From Rheum nobile (lineage: Eukaryota; Streptophyta; Magnoliopsida; Caryophyllales; Polygonaceae): a stretch of 64,000 nt of DNA. Shown here in pieces: positions 45,898 to 55,701 of this stretch. Within the stretch, counting starts at the first letter, position 1. Every line of letters begins with the position of its first letter. The stretch is from assembly GCA_027886185.1 (NCBI GenBank), contig WOAB01000098.1:2666001-2730000 (forward strand). Direction: 5' to 3'. The notes beneath the pieces were generated by a model. It did no database searches. It had not been told where the DNA came from and saw only the letters and a list, made by a program, of their open reading frames with translations. Made by a program: the position numbers and the translations under genes.

Positions 45898-46439
45898 TAG
45901 GGATGGCAACGGGGCGTGTTCGGGGCGGGGAGTACTCTCCCCGTCCCCATTTTTGGCCCCAGTCCCCGTCCCCGCCCCATCCCCAAACGGGGATCAAAAT
46001 CTTCCCCCGTCCCCGTCCCCGCCGGGGCCCCGCTCCCCGTCGGGGATCCTCGCCCCGTTTCACTACACATAATTTTTTAAAATTTTATCGAAATTTATAT
46101 ATTATTATGATTTAGGGTATAAATGATTTGGGATTTATGGTTTAACGTCTAAAGGGTACAAGATTTAGGGACTAAACAATATAAAATTTAGGATTTAAGG
46201 TTAAGAAAATCACAAAAATATTGTATACGGCGGGGATCCCCGCAAGTTTCCCCGCCGGGGATGGGGAAGGGGCGGGGAACGAGGTGGGGACCTCTATCCC
46301 CGCCCCGCTCCCCATCCCCGCTCGGGGTTTAAATTTTCCCTCGCCCCCGCCCCCATCCCCATTTAAATTCCCCGTCCCCGTCCCCATAGCGGGGATTCCC
46401 CACGGGGAATGGGGAATCCCCGCCCCGTTGCCATCCCTA
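45898..46439. mobile_element. hAT-type MITE, 542 bp, 8-bp TSD ATTCTGGG
   Basis: Terminal inverted repeats TAGGGATGGCAACGGGGCG and its complement CGCCCCGTTGCCATCCCTA bound the segment. They are flanked by perfect ATTCTGGG at 45890-45897 and 46440-46447. The 8-bp duplication and TAGGG...CCCTA ends fit the hAT superfamily. The interior has GC-rich inverted flanks (GGGGCGGGGA/TCCCCGCCCC types) around an AT-rich core (46070-46220), so a long hairpin can form. It has no coding capacity. The frames on either strand are chance. Confidence 0.93.
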
Positions 46440-46619
46440 ATTCTGGGCAAGGTTGGTTGGGATTAGCAGTGGTGGTTATGCGGACCGAGATGGGGCACGG
46501 TGGGTGCGAGGGTCTGGATGCGTGGCCTGGTGTTGGTCGCCGGTGAGGTGTAGGAGAGAGATGGTGAGAGGAGAGCGTGAGATGGGTATCGGGGGTACAG
46601 GTTGACGGCGGAGGGACAT

Positions 46620-46687
46620 GGTAAAAAAGGAGAAAGAAAGAAAGAAAAGAAAAAGAAAGAAAGAAAAGAAAGAAAGTAAAGAAAGAA
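46620..46687 (+). repeat. Purine-rich GAAA-type microsatellite
   Basis: Imperfect (GAAA)n/(AAAG)n tract on the plus strand, about 65 bp. Confidence 0.85.
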
Positions 46688-46977
46688 TCGATTTTCAACC
46701 GAGCGAATGCACGATCGTGCGTTTTACCATACGGGCCGTGCGTCGCTCTAGAAAAGAAACTTCATTTTTTTTGAGGTACACAGTCCGTGCTCTTTGTTCG
46801 AGAGCATCCAGGTGATGTGCACAGTCTCTGCACGACTATCAAACATCGTTTTTCTGTTTTTCTAAGAAATAAGAATAAGAAACATATCTTGCGTTGCCTC
46901 CCAAAAGAGGTTGTTTTAGGTTCTCAGTTTGACCTTCACCAGTGTCAAGAACTCGGATTGAGCGGGTCGGTGACACC

Positions 46978-47316
46978 TTACTCTATCGGATCAGGCTCTT
47001 TGTAAGGTTTTAGTCGAATCTTTCGCACTCTGAAATACCTCGAGTTCTTATGCCATAGCTCAACAGAATCATTTTGAAGAACCCGGTTCAAGAAGTATGG
47101 ACGAGACCATCTTGTGCTCTTGCTGGGCGGAAACATAGTCGACATATGATGATAGAGAATCACATGATCCCCTTCCTTAAACTCAACCGAATCCCTTTCA
47201 ACTGAGCTTCTTTTTCTCTTTTTTCGTCTATACTGACCCTTTATTTCTGGATTAGCTTCCACCCTGGGGTATTGGATTTCCAATGTAGCTTGTGGTGATA
47301 TAACTACATCAGACAA
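46978..47316 (-). pseudogene. Element C integrase C-terminal-like tail
   Basis: The 112-codon minus frame has VEFKEGDHVILYHHMSTMFP then STRWSRPYFLNRVLQNDSVE and YFRVRKIRLKPYKEPDPIE. This is the pattern 'F..Gd.VLLy.srl.lfpGKl.SrWsgPf.v........vel......F.VNG.RlK.Y', the C-terminal tail of Athila-type integrase. No RT or integrase core precedes it. The gag-like coding on the far side of element D joins it in phase at the GCCAT site. A matching piece is in element E (60939-61265). Confidence 0.65.
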
Positions 47317-47461
47317 TATTTATCAGGAAGCTTTTCTTGCACCTTGCAGCATGTATTGGTGCTAGTAGTCAAGGTATCATTCTATGATAACTCAAACTCA
47401 TCAATCATAGGGTCCTCCTTGGTCATCTGGGTATGCTCTCTTCTATCAAATTGTGGGCCAT

Positions 47462-48736
47462 TGACGAGGCTAAAGTCGTTATGCCATATCAAAGTAATCC
47501 TTAAAAACCTAACTAAGTATAGTAGGCAAGCAAGGGTCGAATCCCACAGGGGGTAGCAATCTTTCTTAGTGCAACATGTTGTATGTCAAAGGTAACAAAG
47601 GTTTTTTTTGGTTTGTTTGTAAATAACAAAGTAAATAAAAGCAAAGGGTTGTAATCAATTGGGAAAAGTAACTTAGCCAGACAAATATCCACCATTCATT
47701 TGATTGATTGATCCTAGATTATCTCTATTCCTTCCTATGAATATTCGTGTCCCTATTCTGAAATAGTTATCAGTCCAACCAGTCCTGATAACCCTAACTA
47801 TCGAACGCACAAGAAACTATCAAGATTTAGAACAATAGCAGCAGAAAGCATAGGAATTAACCAGGATACATGCAACACCACAACTCGCAGCATTTAACAC
47901 ATAATCAATTCTCTTCACAATGAACTAGTCCAACTAGTCCTAGAATATCATGTTCGCTACACAAGATAAAGGATTTCAACTCGAAATATCCAAACCCTAG
48001 CACTAGACAATTACTAATATCAACTAGTTGATCAGGCCAGTCAAATCAGCAAGAATCAATAGGAATAAGCACAAAGAGAAGATATATAATTAAAGGAAAG
48101 GAAATAGAGTTATAATCTCACAATCAAATGCAAACGAAGGCTTTAATCGTCGGACTAAGCAAAAGTTGTTTAGTTCTTCATAGTCTTGAAAATGTAAAAC
48201 TCAAAGGGAAAAACTGAACGATAAGTAATTCGATAATTTCAAGAGGCTGCTAGGAAACTAGGTTATAAAACCCTCGCAAAACCTAATGCTAAAAAGATAA
48301 CAAATAACATCTAAAAGGAAATAACGAAATAAAAGAAAAAGGAAATAAAGATAAAACAGAATCTTCGGACGAAACTTCTCGTGCGCGTCTGACAACAGTT
48401 TCTGCGACCGCGGACAGATTTCCGCGACCGCGAAAAAGTCTCTGTAAAGCTCTCGCGTCTTCTTGTTCTCTCTTCGCTCCGTGTTGTTCCGCGACCGCGG
48501 CGGTGATTTCCGCGACCGCGGACAAGCTCCTGTAGCTTCTTCAGCTCTTCCTTCGTCTTCTCTCATGGCTTTCTTCTCCATCTTCTTTAAATCTTCATTT
48601 TAGCTCTTCAAAACCACCAAATCCACACTTCTACTCCTCAACTCCATTCTCCACAATTCTTCTCTAAACTCCTCCAAATGGTACCTAAAACTCCGGTAAC
48701 AACTCCTAGTTAAACCCTACAAAGTAGCGCTGATCA
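47462..48736 (-). repeat. Element D left LTR
   Basis: 1275 bp. It has four CCGCGACCGCGG-type palindromes at 48403-48414, 48421-48433, 48489-48500 and 48510-48521. Confidence 0.92.
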
Positions 48737-51165
48737 AATTCCCCCATGCTTAAACCTTGCTCGTCCTCGAGTAAGCTAATAGAAACCTACTCCTCCAATC
48801 AAATACTCAAGGTCTCAGGAAGCACAACAAAATCATCTCCACTAAGAACTGCACCTAATCATGAATCTCCAAGGCACCAACACAATAATCACAACCTACA
48901 AAACATCCAAGCTTAAAGGAAAGCAGAGTATTTCCCCCAAGCTTAACCCGAACACCATAGAGTGAATAAAAATATCTAATCCTAGCCTCCATCTATCTTC
49001 TTATACCTCCCAGAGTGACCTACCCGAATCCTCCTTATATCACCTCTTCTTATGTCACCACATCAAGAAAAAATGAGGAATCCTAATAATCACTCTTCTT
49101 CTTTTCACTCATTTTGCCAAGGCGCCCTTTCGGGTTTTCTCCAAGCCACTCATTTCATTTTCCAATAGATGGGCTCACATAAAACTCACATCACTCTTGA
49201 CCAATTATTACCCCAGCCTAATGCTGGTCCAAGCCACCTGCTTATTACCTAAGCCGCCCTTTCGGGTTTTCGACTTATCCCAGAATTAATTTTTGTCTTT
49301 TTTCTTATTTTTGACTTTTTCAAAATTTTCTTTTCTTTTTCTCCTCAGACGACTAGCAAGTATAGAACACTCCCCCGTGCTTAAACATTGCATTGTCCTC
49401 AATGTAATGAAAGACAAAAAGATAAAGCACAGGAAGAGCAGAAAAGTACTCACAACCGTCGTCGAGGTGGCCTGGATGTGGATGTGGGGGCTGACGGTAT
49501 ATCAATAAAAGCACATGTCGCTGGTGTTGCGGTGTCTTCATAATCAAACTCTACCGTGCAACCAAATAAATCCACTATAAGGTGTAGTGGTACATCAAAG
49601 AACCGGGGTTGCACAAGCCTTCAACGAACACCGAATGGGAGCCCGAATGTAATCGTGATGTGGGCTCTGGTGTTCCTCCTCATCACATGTCGAATGTCGG
49701 GCCATCATCGGTGCCAATTAAAAATGTGGGGTGAATGTCTCATCCTTGGCAGCATGATGCGCACCGTTTCTGAGTGTAAAACTCAGACAGCTGGTGATGT
49801 GACTATGGGAATCGTCATTTTTGAAGAAGGTCAAAAACTTGTCCCAAAGAAATGGTTCAAAACTTGGAAGGTGTCAAAACCGAAGAATCTGTCGCATCGA
49901 TACCTTCTCAGTATTCTAGCCATAACTGGAGTTACGAAAGTCCAATGGAGGCCCATGAATAGTCATTGGAAAGCTAAGGAAAATATCTACAACTATCATG
50001 TTAAGGTCTTCCTCAACGTCTGGCCAACAAAACCGAGAAAACGTAATCTTTACGACAGTCCAGCAGAAGAGCCCAAGAGTTCACACTCAATGCAAGGGAG
50101 GCCAAGGGGAAGCATTAAGTGGACGAAATTAAGCCATTTTTCTTATAAATCTGATGCTTCTAATAAAGAGGAGACTCTTCCCTTCTTCAACATTGAATCC
50201 AAGCCAATTGAAGAGTCATCCAAGTCAGCCATCTTCAATGTCGAGCAACCGAAGAGACTATTTTCTTTGTTTTTGTTTTCCTATATATTTGGCTTTGTTC
50301 TACCATTGTAAGGAGGTCAATTTGATTAAAAAAGAAGCCTAAAACTGAGTTTTTTATGAGATAATTTCTCTTGTTTGCTCGTGAGTCATATCGAGTGTGT
50401 TCGTGTGTAATATCGAACAAATCGGTCTTGTTTCAAGAGTGAGTCATATCTCTTGAATCTCGATCTCTCCTAAACTTGAGTGGTTAGTCATATCCACAAG
50501 AGTGTTAGGTTCTTATCCCTCTACCAATCCATCTCATCCATCCTCAAGTCCATCACCATTACGAGCCATCCCAAACTCCACTCACACCATTGCAGATTTC
50601 CTTCCCGGAACTTTCGACAGCCTCTCAGTAGAACCGGCGTATCTTTTTATTCCCCACCCGGAAAATTCTCAAATTTTGAGGGAATAAACTAGACTTCAAG
50701 ATATAACTCTGGGATTTAGAATCACTCCATTTTGATCTTAGATGAGAGAGAACGATCCAGTTGAAGTCAGGCCTGTTTTCTGGGCTTTGGGTTGACGATT
50801 GCTTGAAGATCTTTCGAGCCTTTCCTTGCACCGCGTCATCCTCGATCCTTGATTCACATCAGCTGGCCTTCGGTAAGACTTTTTTTATAGAGTTAGGGGA
50901 CTTACAGTGGTATTTCCGCGGTCGCGGAAAATTTTCCGCGCCCGCGGAAAAGTTTCTGGTGCGAGTTAAACACCGTCTTCGAATTACCTCGGGTCTCCTA
51001 CCTGCAAGTTAGTCTAAAAACAAAACAAAACAAAAAAGCGAAACAAAAATGAAACAACATTAATAGAAGCTAGAAAGGAAAAGACAAGAAAAGAATTTCA
51101 TACCTCGGGTTGCCTCCCGAGCAGCGCCTTGGTTATTGTCGTGGCTCGACTTGGTGCTCTCCAAC
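48737..51165 (-). other. Element D interior 3' of protease; no RT or integrase
   Basis: After the protease, minus-strand GCGCTGCTCGGGAGGCAACC (about 51108-51127) matches the phrase that follows pol in Athila elements (also near 46890 and 60770). Two palindromes lie at 50913-50951. A second polypurine-like AAGCACGGGGGAGTG lies near 49367-49384. A 251-codon plus-strand frame (49556-50311) matches nothing I know and is antisense to the element. The stretch may hold a worn env-like region, but I could not identify one. Confidence 0.45.
50913..50951. repeat. Two adjacent palindromes TTTCCGCGGTCGCGGAAA type
   Basis: 50913-50930 is TTTCCGCGGTCGCGGAAA, with 8-bp arms around a GT core. 50932-50951 is TTTTCCGCGCCCGCGGAAAA. 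Both are the same motif as in the LTRs and the protease linker. Confidence 0.92.
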
Positions 51166-52482
51166 TCAACTTGGGTTGCTCACATCAATCGAACACTCGG
51201 GGTTACCATCAGGAGGGTGTCTCTTTGCATTGTCTATGTTGAAACCGACCCTTACCCCGTCAAACTCCATCGTGAGCGAACCACTGCTCACATCAATCTT
51301 TGTGTTCGCCGTGTTCATGAACGGCCTTCCCAGCATCATAGGGGCTGCATTTTTTTCTTGCCCCGTATCCATCACAAAGAAGTCCGCAAGGAAAACCAAT
51401 TTATCAACTTCTACCAGCACATCCTGCACAACTCCCTTGGGATACACATAGGAATTATCCGCTAGTTGGATCACAATCTCCGTCTTCTGTAATGGCCCAA
51501 CCTCCAAAGACTCGTACAACGAGAGAGGCAAAACATTGACAGAGGCACCCAAATCCAGCATAGCTTTATTGAACATGGTGCCACCTATCTTGCAGGGAAT
51601 AGTGAATATGCCCGAATCACTACACTTCTTGGGCAACTGCTTTTGCAGCATAGCAGAGACATTTTCACTGACTTTGACCTTCTTCTTTTCCTTCACTACT
51701 TTCTTCCTTTTTATCTTGCACAGTTCCTTCAAGACTTTGGCATAGCGAGGGATGCTTTTAACGAGTTTGATCAAAGGAATATTTACCTCGCAGTTGCTGA
51801 AGGTCTCAAAGAGCTCTTTGTCATTCTCCAGCCTTCGCGTGTCCTTCAATGCCTCAGGAAAAGGAGCGGGTGCCTTCAACGACTTGAGCGGAGGAAAATT
51901 GGGGCGAATATAATCATCATGGACGTCTGGGGCAAACCCGCGATCGCGGATTGGGGCCCGCGGTCGCGGCTCTTCGTCTGTGGAATCCGGGGCTCCAGGT
52001 AGTTTTCCGCGGTCGCGGAATTCTGTCCGCGTTCGAGGATGGTCTTCGAGTAGGTCCTCTTCCCCATAAACTTTTCCGCGATCGCGGAAATCTGTCTGCG
52101 GTCGCGGAAAATCGCCGATTTTCGTCTCGGCTCCAGAAGCAATTCCGCGGTCGTGGCCTTCTTCTCCGTGGTCGCGGATTTCTTTCTGTTGGCCATGAGC
52201 TTCATCTACTTGTGTTCCGCTCCTCAGCGTCATGGCACATATGTTCTCCCTCGGGTTTACTACCGTTTGAGATGGTAGTTTTCCCGAGTCCCGGGCTTCC
52301 AGCTTGCTCACTGCGATGGAGATCTGCCCCACTTGCTTCTCCAAGTTCTGAATACTTGACCGTATCTCTTGATTTTGTTGGACCACAGTGTTGGCCAACG
52401 TTGTTACATTTTGAGCTAGAGACTTCTGTTGCTGGACCACCGCTTGAATTTGTGACCCCATCGAGGTCACAGTGCTAGCCAA
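51166..52482 (-). CDS. Element D gag C-terminus and aspartic protease
   Basis: 438 codons in minus sense. It starts with a Gln-rich coiled-coil segment (NLEKQVGQISIAVSKLEAR) and then CAMTLRSGTQV, as in Athila gag-pol linkers. A linker holding several RDRG repeats follows; these are encoded by the palindromic motif. FPEALKDTRRLENDKELFET leads into the protease region, with MLDLGASVNVLPLSLYESL (the DLGAS active-site form usual in this group) and MLGRPFMNTANTKIDV. The frame ends after the protease. The expected RT, RNase H and integrase do not follow. Confidence 0.85.
   Translation of the reverse strand: MASTVTSMGSQIQAVVQQQKSLAQNVTTLANTVVQQNQEIRSSIQNLEKQVGQISIAVSKLEARDSGKLPSQTVVNPRENICAMTLRSGTQVDEAHGQQKEIRDHGEEGHDRGIASGAETKIGDFPRPQTDFRDRGKVYGEEDLLEDHPRTRTEFRDRGKLPGAPDSTDEEPRPRAPIRDRGFAPDVHDDYIRPNFPPLKSLKAPAPFPEALKDTRRLENDKELFETFSNCEVNIPLIKLVKSIPRYAKVLKELCKIKRKKVVKEKKKVKVSENVSAMLQKQLPKKCSDSGIFTIPCKIGGTMFNKAMLDLGASVNVLPLSLYESLEVGPLQKTEIVIQLADNSYVYPKGVVQDVLVEVDKLVFLADFFVMDTGQEKNAAPMMLGRPFMNTANTKIDVSSGSLTMEFDGVRVGFNIDNAKRHPPDGNPECSIDVSNPS
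51936..52181. repeat. Cluster of palindromes in the gag-protease linker
   Basis: About eight copies of CCGCG-NN-CGCGG or one-base variants lie within 250 bp. Examples are 51938-51951, 51957-51969, 52003-52020, 52072-52090, 52096-52111, 52142-52156 and 52165-52178. They fall inside the protein-coding frame and yield repeated RDRG in that frame. Confidence 0.9.
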
Positions 52483-52651
52483 CGTCGATACGAAAGGTGA
52501 GAGAATTGATCATGTCATCACCGGACATAGATGAACTTGAGCTATGGCCTTGAGGTCTTGGGTCATATTGAGCTCTAAATTGTTGTTGTTGATCCCCAGA
52601 CTGCTGAAATTGTTTTGGGCGCGGTAGGAACTGTGGTGGCCTCTGGTGATA

Positions 52652-53650
52652 CTATTGATTATCTTGGCCTTGAGGATGGTTCTGCTGATTCCCGTATCTC
52701 AAATTGGAGTGATCCCTCCACCCTAGATTGTAAGTGTTGGAGTACGGGTCATATGTTAGTCTAGGAGGAACAAAACCTCCAATAGCATTTACTTCAGTAG
52801 TGGGTTCCTGTAGCGTGGGACATGCATCAATAAGGTGCATCGTGTCATAGCATATCCCACAAGACTTGACTTGCTGCTGGCCACCCTTCCTCATGTATCT
52901 CCTCATCATCTCTTTCATCTCAGCCATCTCAGAAAGTAGTGAGGATGATGACTGAGAGTCTGCAGCCTTGACTGATTGGGCGCTCGCCCTCTTGCTGAAC
53001 TGTCTTGAGCCTTCAGATAGCTCAAAGAATATCTCGAATGCTGTAGCAGGCGTCTTGTTCAAAATATTTCCTCCACAGGCTGCATTCACCATCCGATGCT
53101 CGTTGTCATGAAGGCCACCATACAAATAAAGTACGAGGTCTTGGTCAGAATGCCCATGATAGGGACAACTAGAAATCAGCCTCTTGAACCTCTCGTAGTA
53201 CTCGTACAACGTCTCAGCAGCCTGCTGTTCGATATTGCTGATGCTCCTCTTCAGGCTGTTGAGCTTGGTCGCAGGGAAGTACTTTTCCAGGAAGGCTTTC
53301 TTCATCTTAGCCCATGTGTCTATGCTTCCTGGGGCCAAATAATAGAACCAGTCATTGGCCGCATCCTTTAGAGAGAAATGAAAGGCCCTCAGCTTGATTT
53401 GGTCCTCAATAACGCCTCGTGGCTTCATGCTGGTGCAGACATTGTGGAATTCTGAAAGGTGCTTGTTGGGGTCTTCTCCACTCATCCCATGGAAGTGGGG
53501 TAGTAAGTGAATCAGCCCAGATATGTTTATCTTGCGGTTCCTAGAAAGTGTTCTCTCGATTTCTGTGTCACAAGCTAACAATGGGAAGTCAGTAGCACAG
53601 GTGTGGACCATAAGACAGGTCCACACAAAAATTGGCACACAAACACACAC
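52652..53650 (-). CDS. Element D gag
   Basis: 332 codons in minus sense. After a variable start come INISGLIHLLPHFHGMSGED and DPNKHLSEFHNVC, then the capsid core AANDWFYYLAPGSIDTWAKM and KKAFLEKYFPATK, ending with YSNTYNLGWRDHSN. This is the Athila-group gag ('F.G...edP..hl..F...c......g...d..r...FpfsL...A..Wl..l.pgSI.tW......Fl.kyfp'). KSCGICYDTMHLIDACP resembles a zinc knuckle (C-x2-C-x4-H-x4-C). Gag packages element RNA in cytoplasmic particles. A TAG (52652) and a frame change near 52490 cut it from the protease frame. Confidence 0.88.
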   Translation of the reverse strand: MCVCVPIFVWTCLMVHTCATDFPLLACDTEIERTLSRNRKINISGLIHLLPHFHGMSGEDPNKHLSEFHNVCTSMKPRGVIEDQIKLRAFHFSLKDAANDWFYYLAPGSIDTWAKMKKAFLEKYFPATKLNSLKRSISNIEQQAAETLYEYYERFKRLISSCPYHGHSDQDLVLYLYGGLHDNEHRMVNAACGGNILNKTPATAFEIFFELSEGSRQFSKRASAQSVKAADSQSSSSLLSEMAEMKEMMRRYMRKGGQQQVKSCGICYDTMHLIDACPTLQEPTTEVNAIGGFVPPRLTYDPYSNTYNLGWRDHSNLRYGNQQNHPQGQDNQ

Positions 53651-53693
53651 AAAGAAAAATTAAAACTTGCCTCCCCGACAACGGCGCCAAATT

Positions 53694-54978
53694 TGACGAG
53701 GCTAAAGTCGTTATGCCTTATCAAAGTAATCCTTAAAAACCTAACTATGTATAGTAGGCAAGCAAGGGTCGAATCCCACGGGGAGGTAGCAATCGTTCTT
53801 AGTGTAACAGGTTGTATGTCAAAGGTAATAAAGGGGTTTTTTTGGTTTGTTTGCAAATAACAAAGTAAATAAAAGCAAAGGGTTGTAATCAATTGGGAAA
53901 AGTAACTTAGCCAGACAAATATCCACCATTCATTTGATTGATGGATCCTAGATTATCTCTATTCCTTCCTATGAATATTCCTGTCCCTATTCTGAAATAG
54001 TTATCAGTCCAACCAGTCCTGATAACCCTAACTATCGAACGCACAAGAAACTATCAAGATTTAGAACAATAAAAGCAGAAAGCATAGGAATTAACCAGGA
54101 TACATGCAACACCACAACTCGCAGCATTTAACACATAATCAATTCTCTTCACAATAAACTAGTCCAACTAGTCCTAGAATATCATGTTCGCTACACAAGA
54201 TAAGGGATTTCAACTCGAAATATCCAAACCCTAGCACTAGACAATTACTAATATCAACTAGTTGATCATGCCAGTCAAATCAGCAAGAATCAATAGGAAT
54301 AAGCACAAAGAGAAGAGATATAATCAAAGGAAAAGAAATAGAGTTATAATCTCACAATCAAATGCAAACGAAGGCTTTAATCGTCGGACTAAGCAAAAGT
54401 GCTTAGTTCTTCATAGTCTTGAAAACGTAAAACTCAAAGGGAAAAACTGAACGATAAGTAATTCGATAATTTCAAGAGGCTGCTAGGAAACTAGGTTATA
54501 AAACCCTCGCAAAACCTAATGCTAAAAAGATAACAAATAACATCTAAAAGGAAATAACGAAATAAAAGAAATAAAAGAAAAAGGAAATAAAGAGAAAACA
54601 GAATCTTCGGACGAAACTTCTCGTGCGCGTCTGACAATAGTTTCCGCGACCGCGGATAGATTTCCGCGACCACGGAAAAGTCTCTGTAAAGCTCTCGCGT
54701 CTTCTTGTTCTCTCTTTGCTCCGTGTTGTTCCGCGACCGCGGCGGTGATTTCCGCGACCGCGGACAAGCTCTTGTAGCTTCTTCAGCTCTTCCTTCGTCT
54801 TCTCTCGTGGCTTTCTTCTTCATCTTCTTTAAGTCTTCTCTTTAGCTCTTCAAAACCACCAAATCCACACTTCTACTCCTCAACTCCATTCTCCACAATT
54901 GTGCTCTAAACTCATCCAAATGGTACCTAAAACTCCGGTAACAACTCCTAGTTAAACCCTACAAAGTAGCGCTGATCA
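53694..54978 (-). repeat. Element D right LTR
   Basis: 1285 bp. The four palindromes are conserved (from 54641, 54661, 54730 and 54751). It differs from the left LTR by substitutions and a short GAAATAAAA-type insertion near 54565. Confidence 0.92.
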
Positions 54979-54983
54979 GCCAT

Positions 54984-55701
54984 CCCATTCTTTTTCAACC
55001 CGTCGTGAAATAGCAGTGCATTGTTCAATATAATGCATTTCAGGTGGCTTAGTAGACAACTTTGGATTAACCAACTCAACAATTTGATCTTACAACTTTT
55101 GATTTTGTGTGGCTAATGTACCTACTTGAGTTTGCAAGGAGCCCACCATACCTGTAAGAGTTGAAAATTGGGCTGTGATACTATCAAGCATAATTAAAAA
55201 TTGATTAAGAATTTCAAAATTTTGATAAAGAGCTGTCACAATCTTCTAAACTTTCCAATCATGTCTTAGGATGAAGTCATCAAGCGTGTAATCTTGAATG
55301 GACTTATAAGGCTCAGGCTGGAGCGGTATGTGTGGTGGTGTCATCCAACTAGGATTGTAGGAATTTGAATTTCTCTCAATCGCTTCCCCCAAAGTTAAGT
55401 GATAACCTGTATAATCATGATTTGTAGCTCCACAAGACTCACAAAAGAGGTTAGAAGTATTTGGGTTTGGGTAACCCAAATTTGAATTTTCAAAATCATA
55501 CCTCTAAGTACTTGTATTAAACCAAGAAGAAAGAAAGGGGTAAGAATTTACCTCATACATACCTGAATCCATTTGTTCGACTCTTTCTGAATAGCCTGAA
55601 AAGAAAGATAAAAAATCAAAGCAAAAATACTAACGTAGACTCACCAATAGAGGTGACAACTAATATTAACAAATTGGTCCCCGACAATGGCGCCAAAAAC
55701 T
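54984..55701 (-). pseudogene. Element C gag-like fragment
   Basis: The minus frame 55246-55479 has CESCGATNHDYTGYH, a zinc-knuckle-like pattern, then Pro/Tyr-rich sequence and SIQDYTLDDFILRHDWKV. To the left, broken frames give a coiled-coil-like MLDSITAQFSTLTGMVGSLQ, TQVGTLATQNQKL and PPEMHYIEQCTAISRR, which run in phase through the GCCAT site to the other side of element D. There is no capsid core. It probably represents a reduced gag of a non-autonomous element. Confidence 0.55.

Larger units (their letters stand above)
47462..54978 (-). mobile_element. Complete Athila-like element D nested in C, TSD GCCAT
   Basis: The left LTR is 47462-48736 (1275 bp) and the right LTR is 53694-54978 (1285 bp). 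Both run TGACGAGGCTAAAGTCG...AGCGCTGATCA. Perfect GCCAT lies at 47457-47461 and 54979-54983. Minus-strand TGGCGCCGTTGTCGGGGA beside the right LTR is the tRNA-Asp-type primer-binding site typical of Athila. The polypurine tract GCATGGGGGAATT lies beside the left LTR. The ~5 kb interior encodes gag and protease but no RT, RNase H or integrase. The two LTRs differ at scattered sites, so the insertion is not brand new. A palindromic motif is repeated through the LTRs and interior. Confidence 0.93.

Noticed and set aside
45719..46466. Several Gly/Pro/Arg-rich frames across the MITE
   Set aside because: They result from G/C runs in the MITE's inverted ends and occur on both strands.
49556..50311. 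251-codon frame as an element D env-like gene
   Set aside because: It lies on the strand opposite to gag and protease and shows no signal peptide or membrane pattern. Kept only as an open question.
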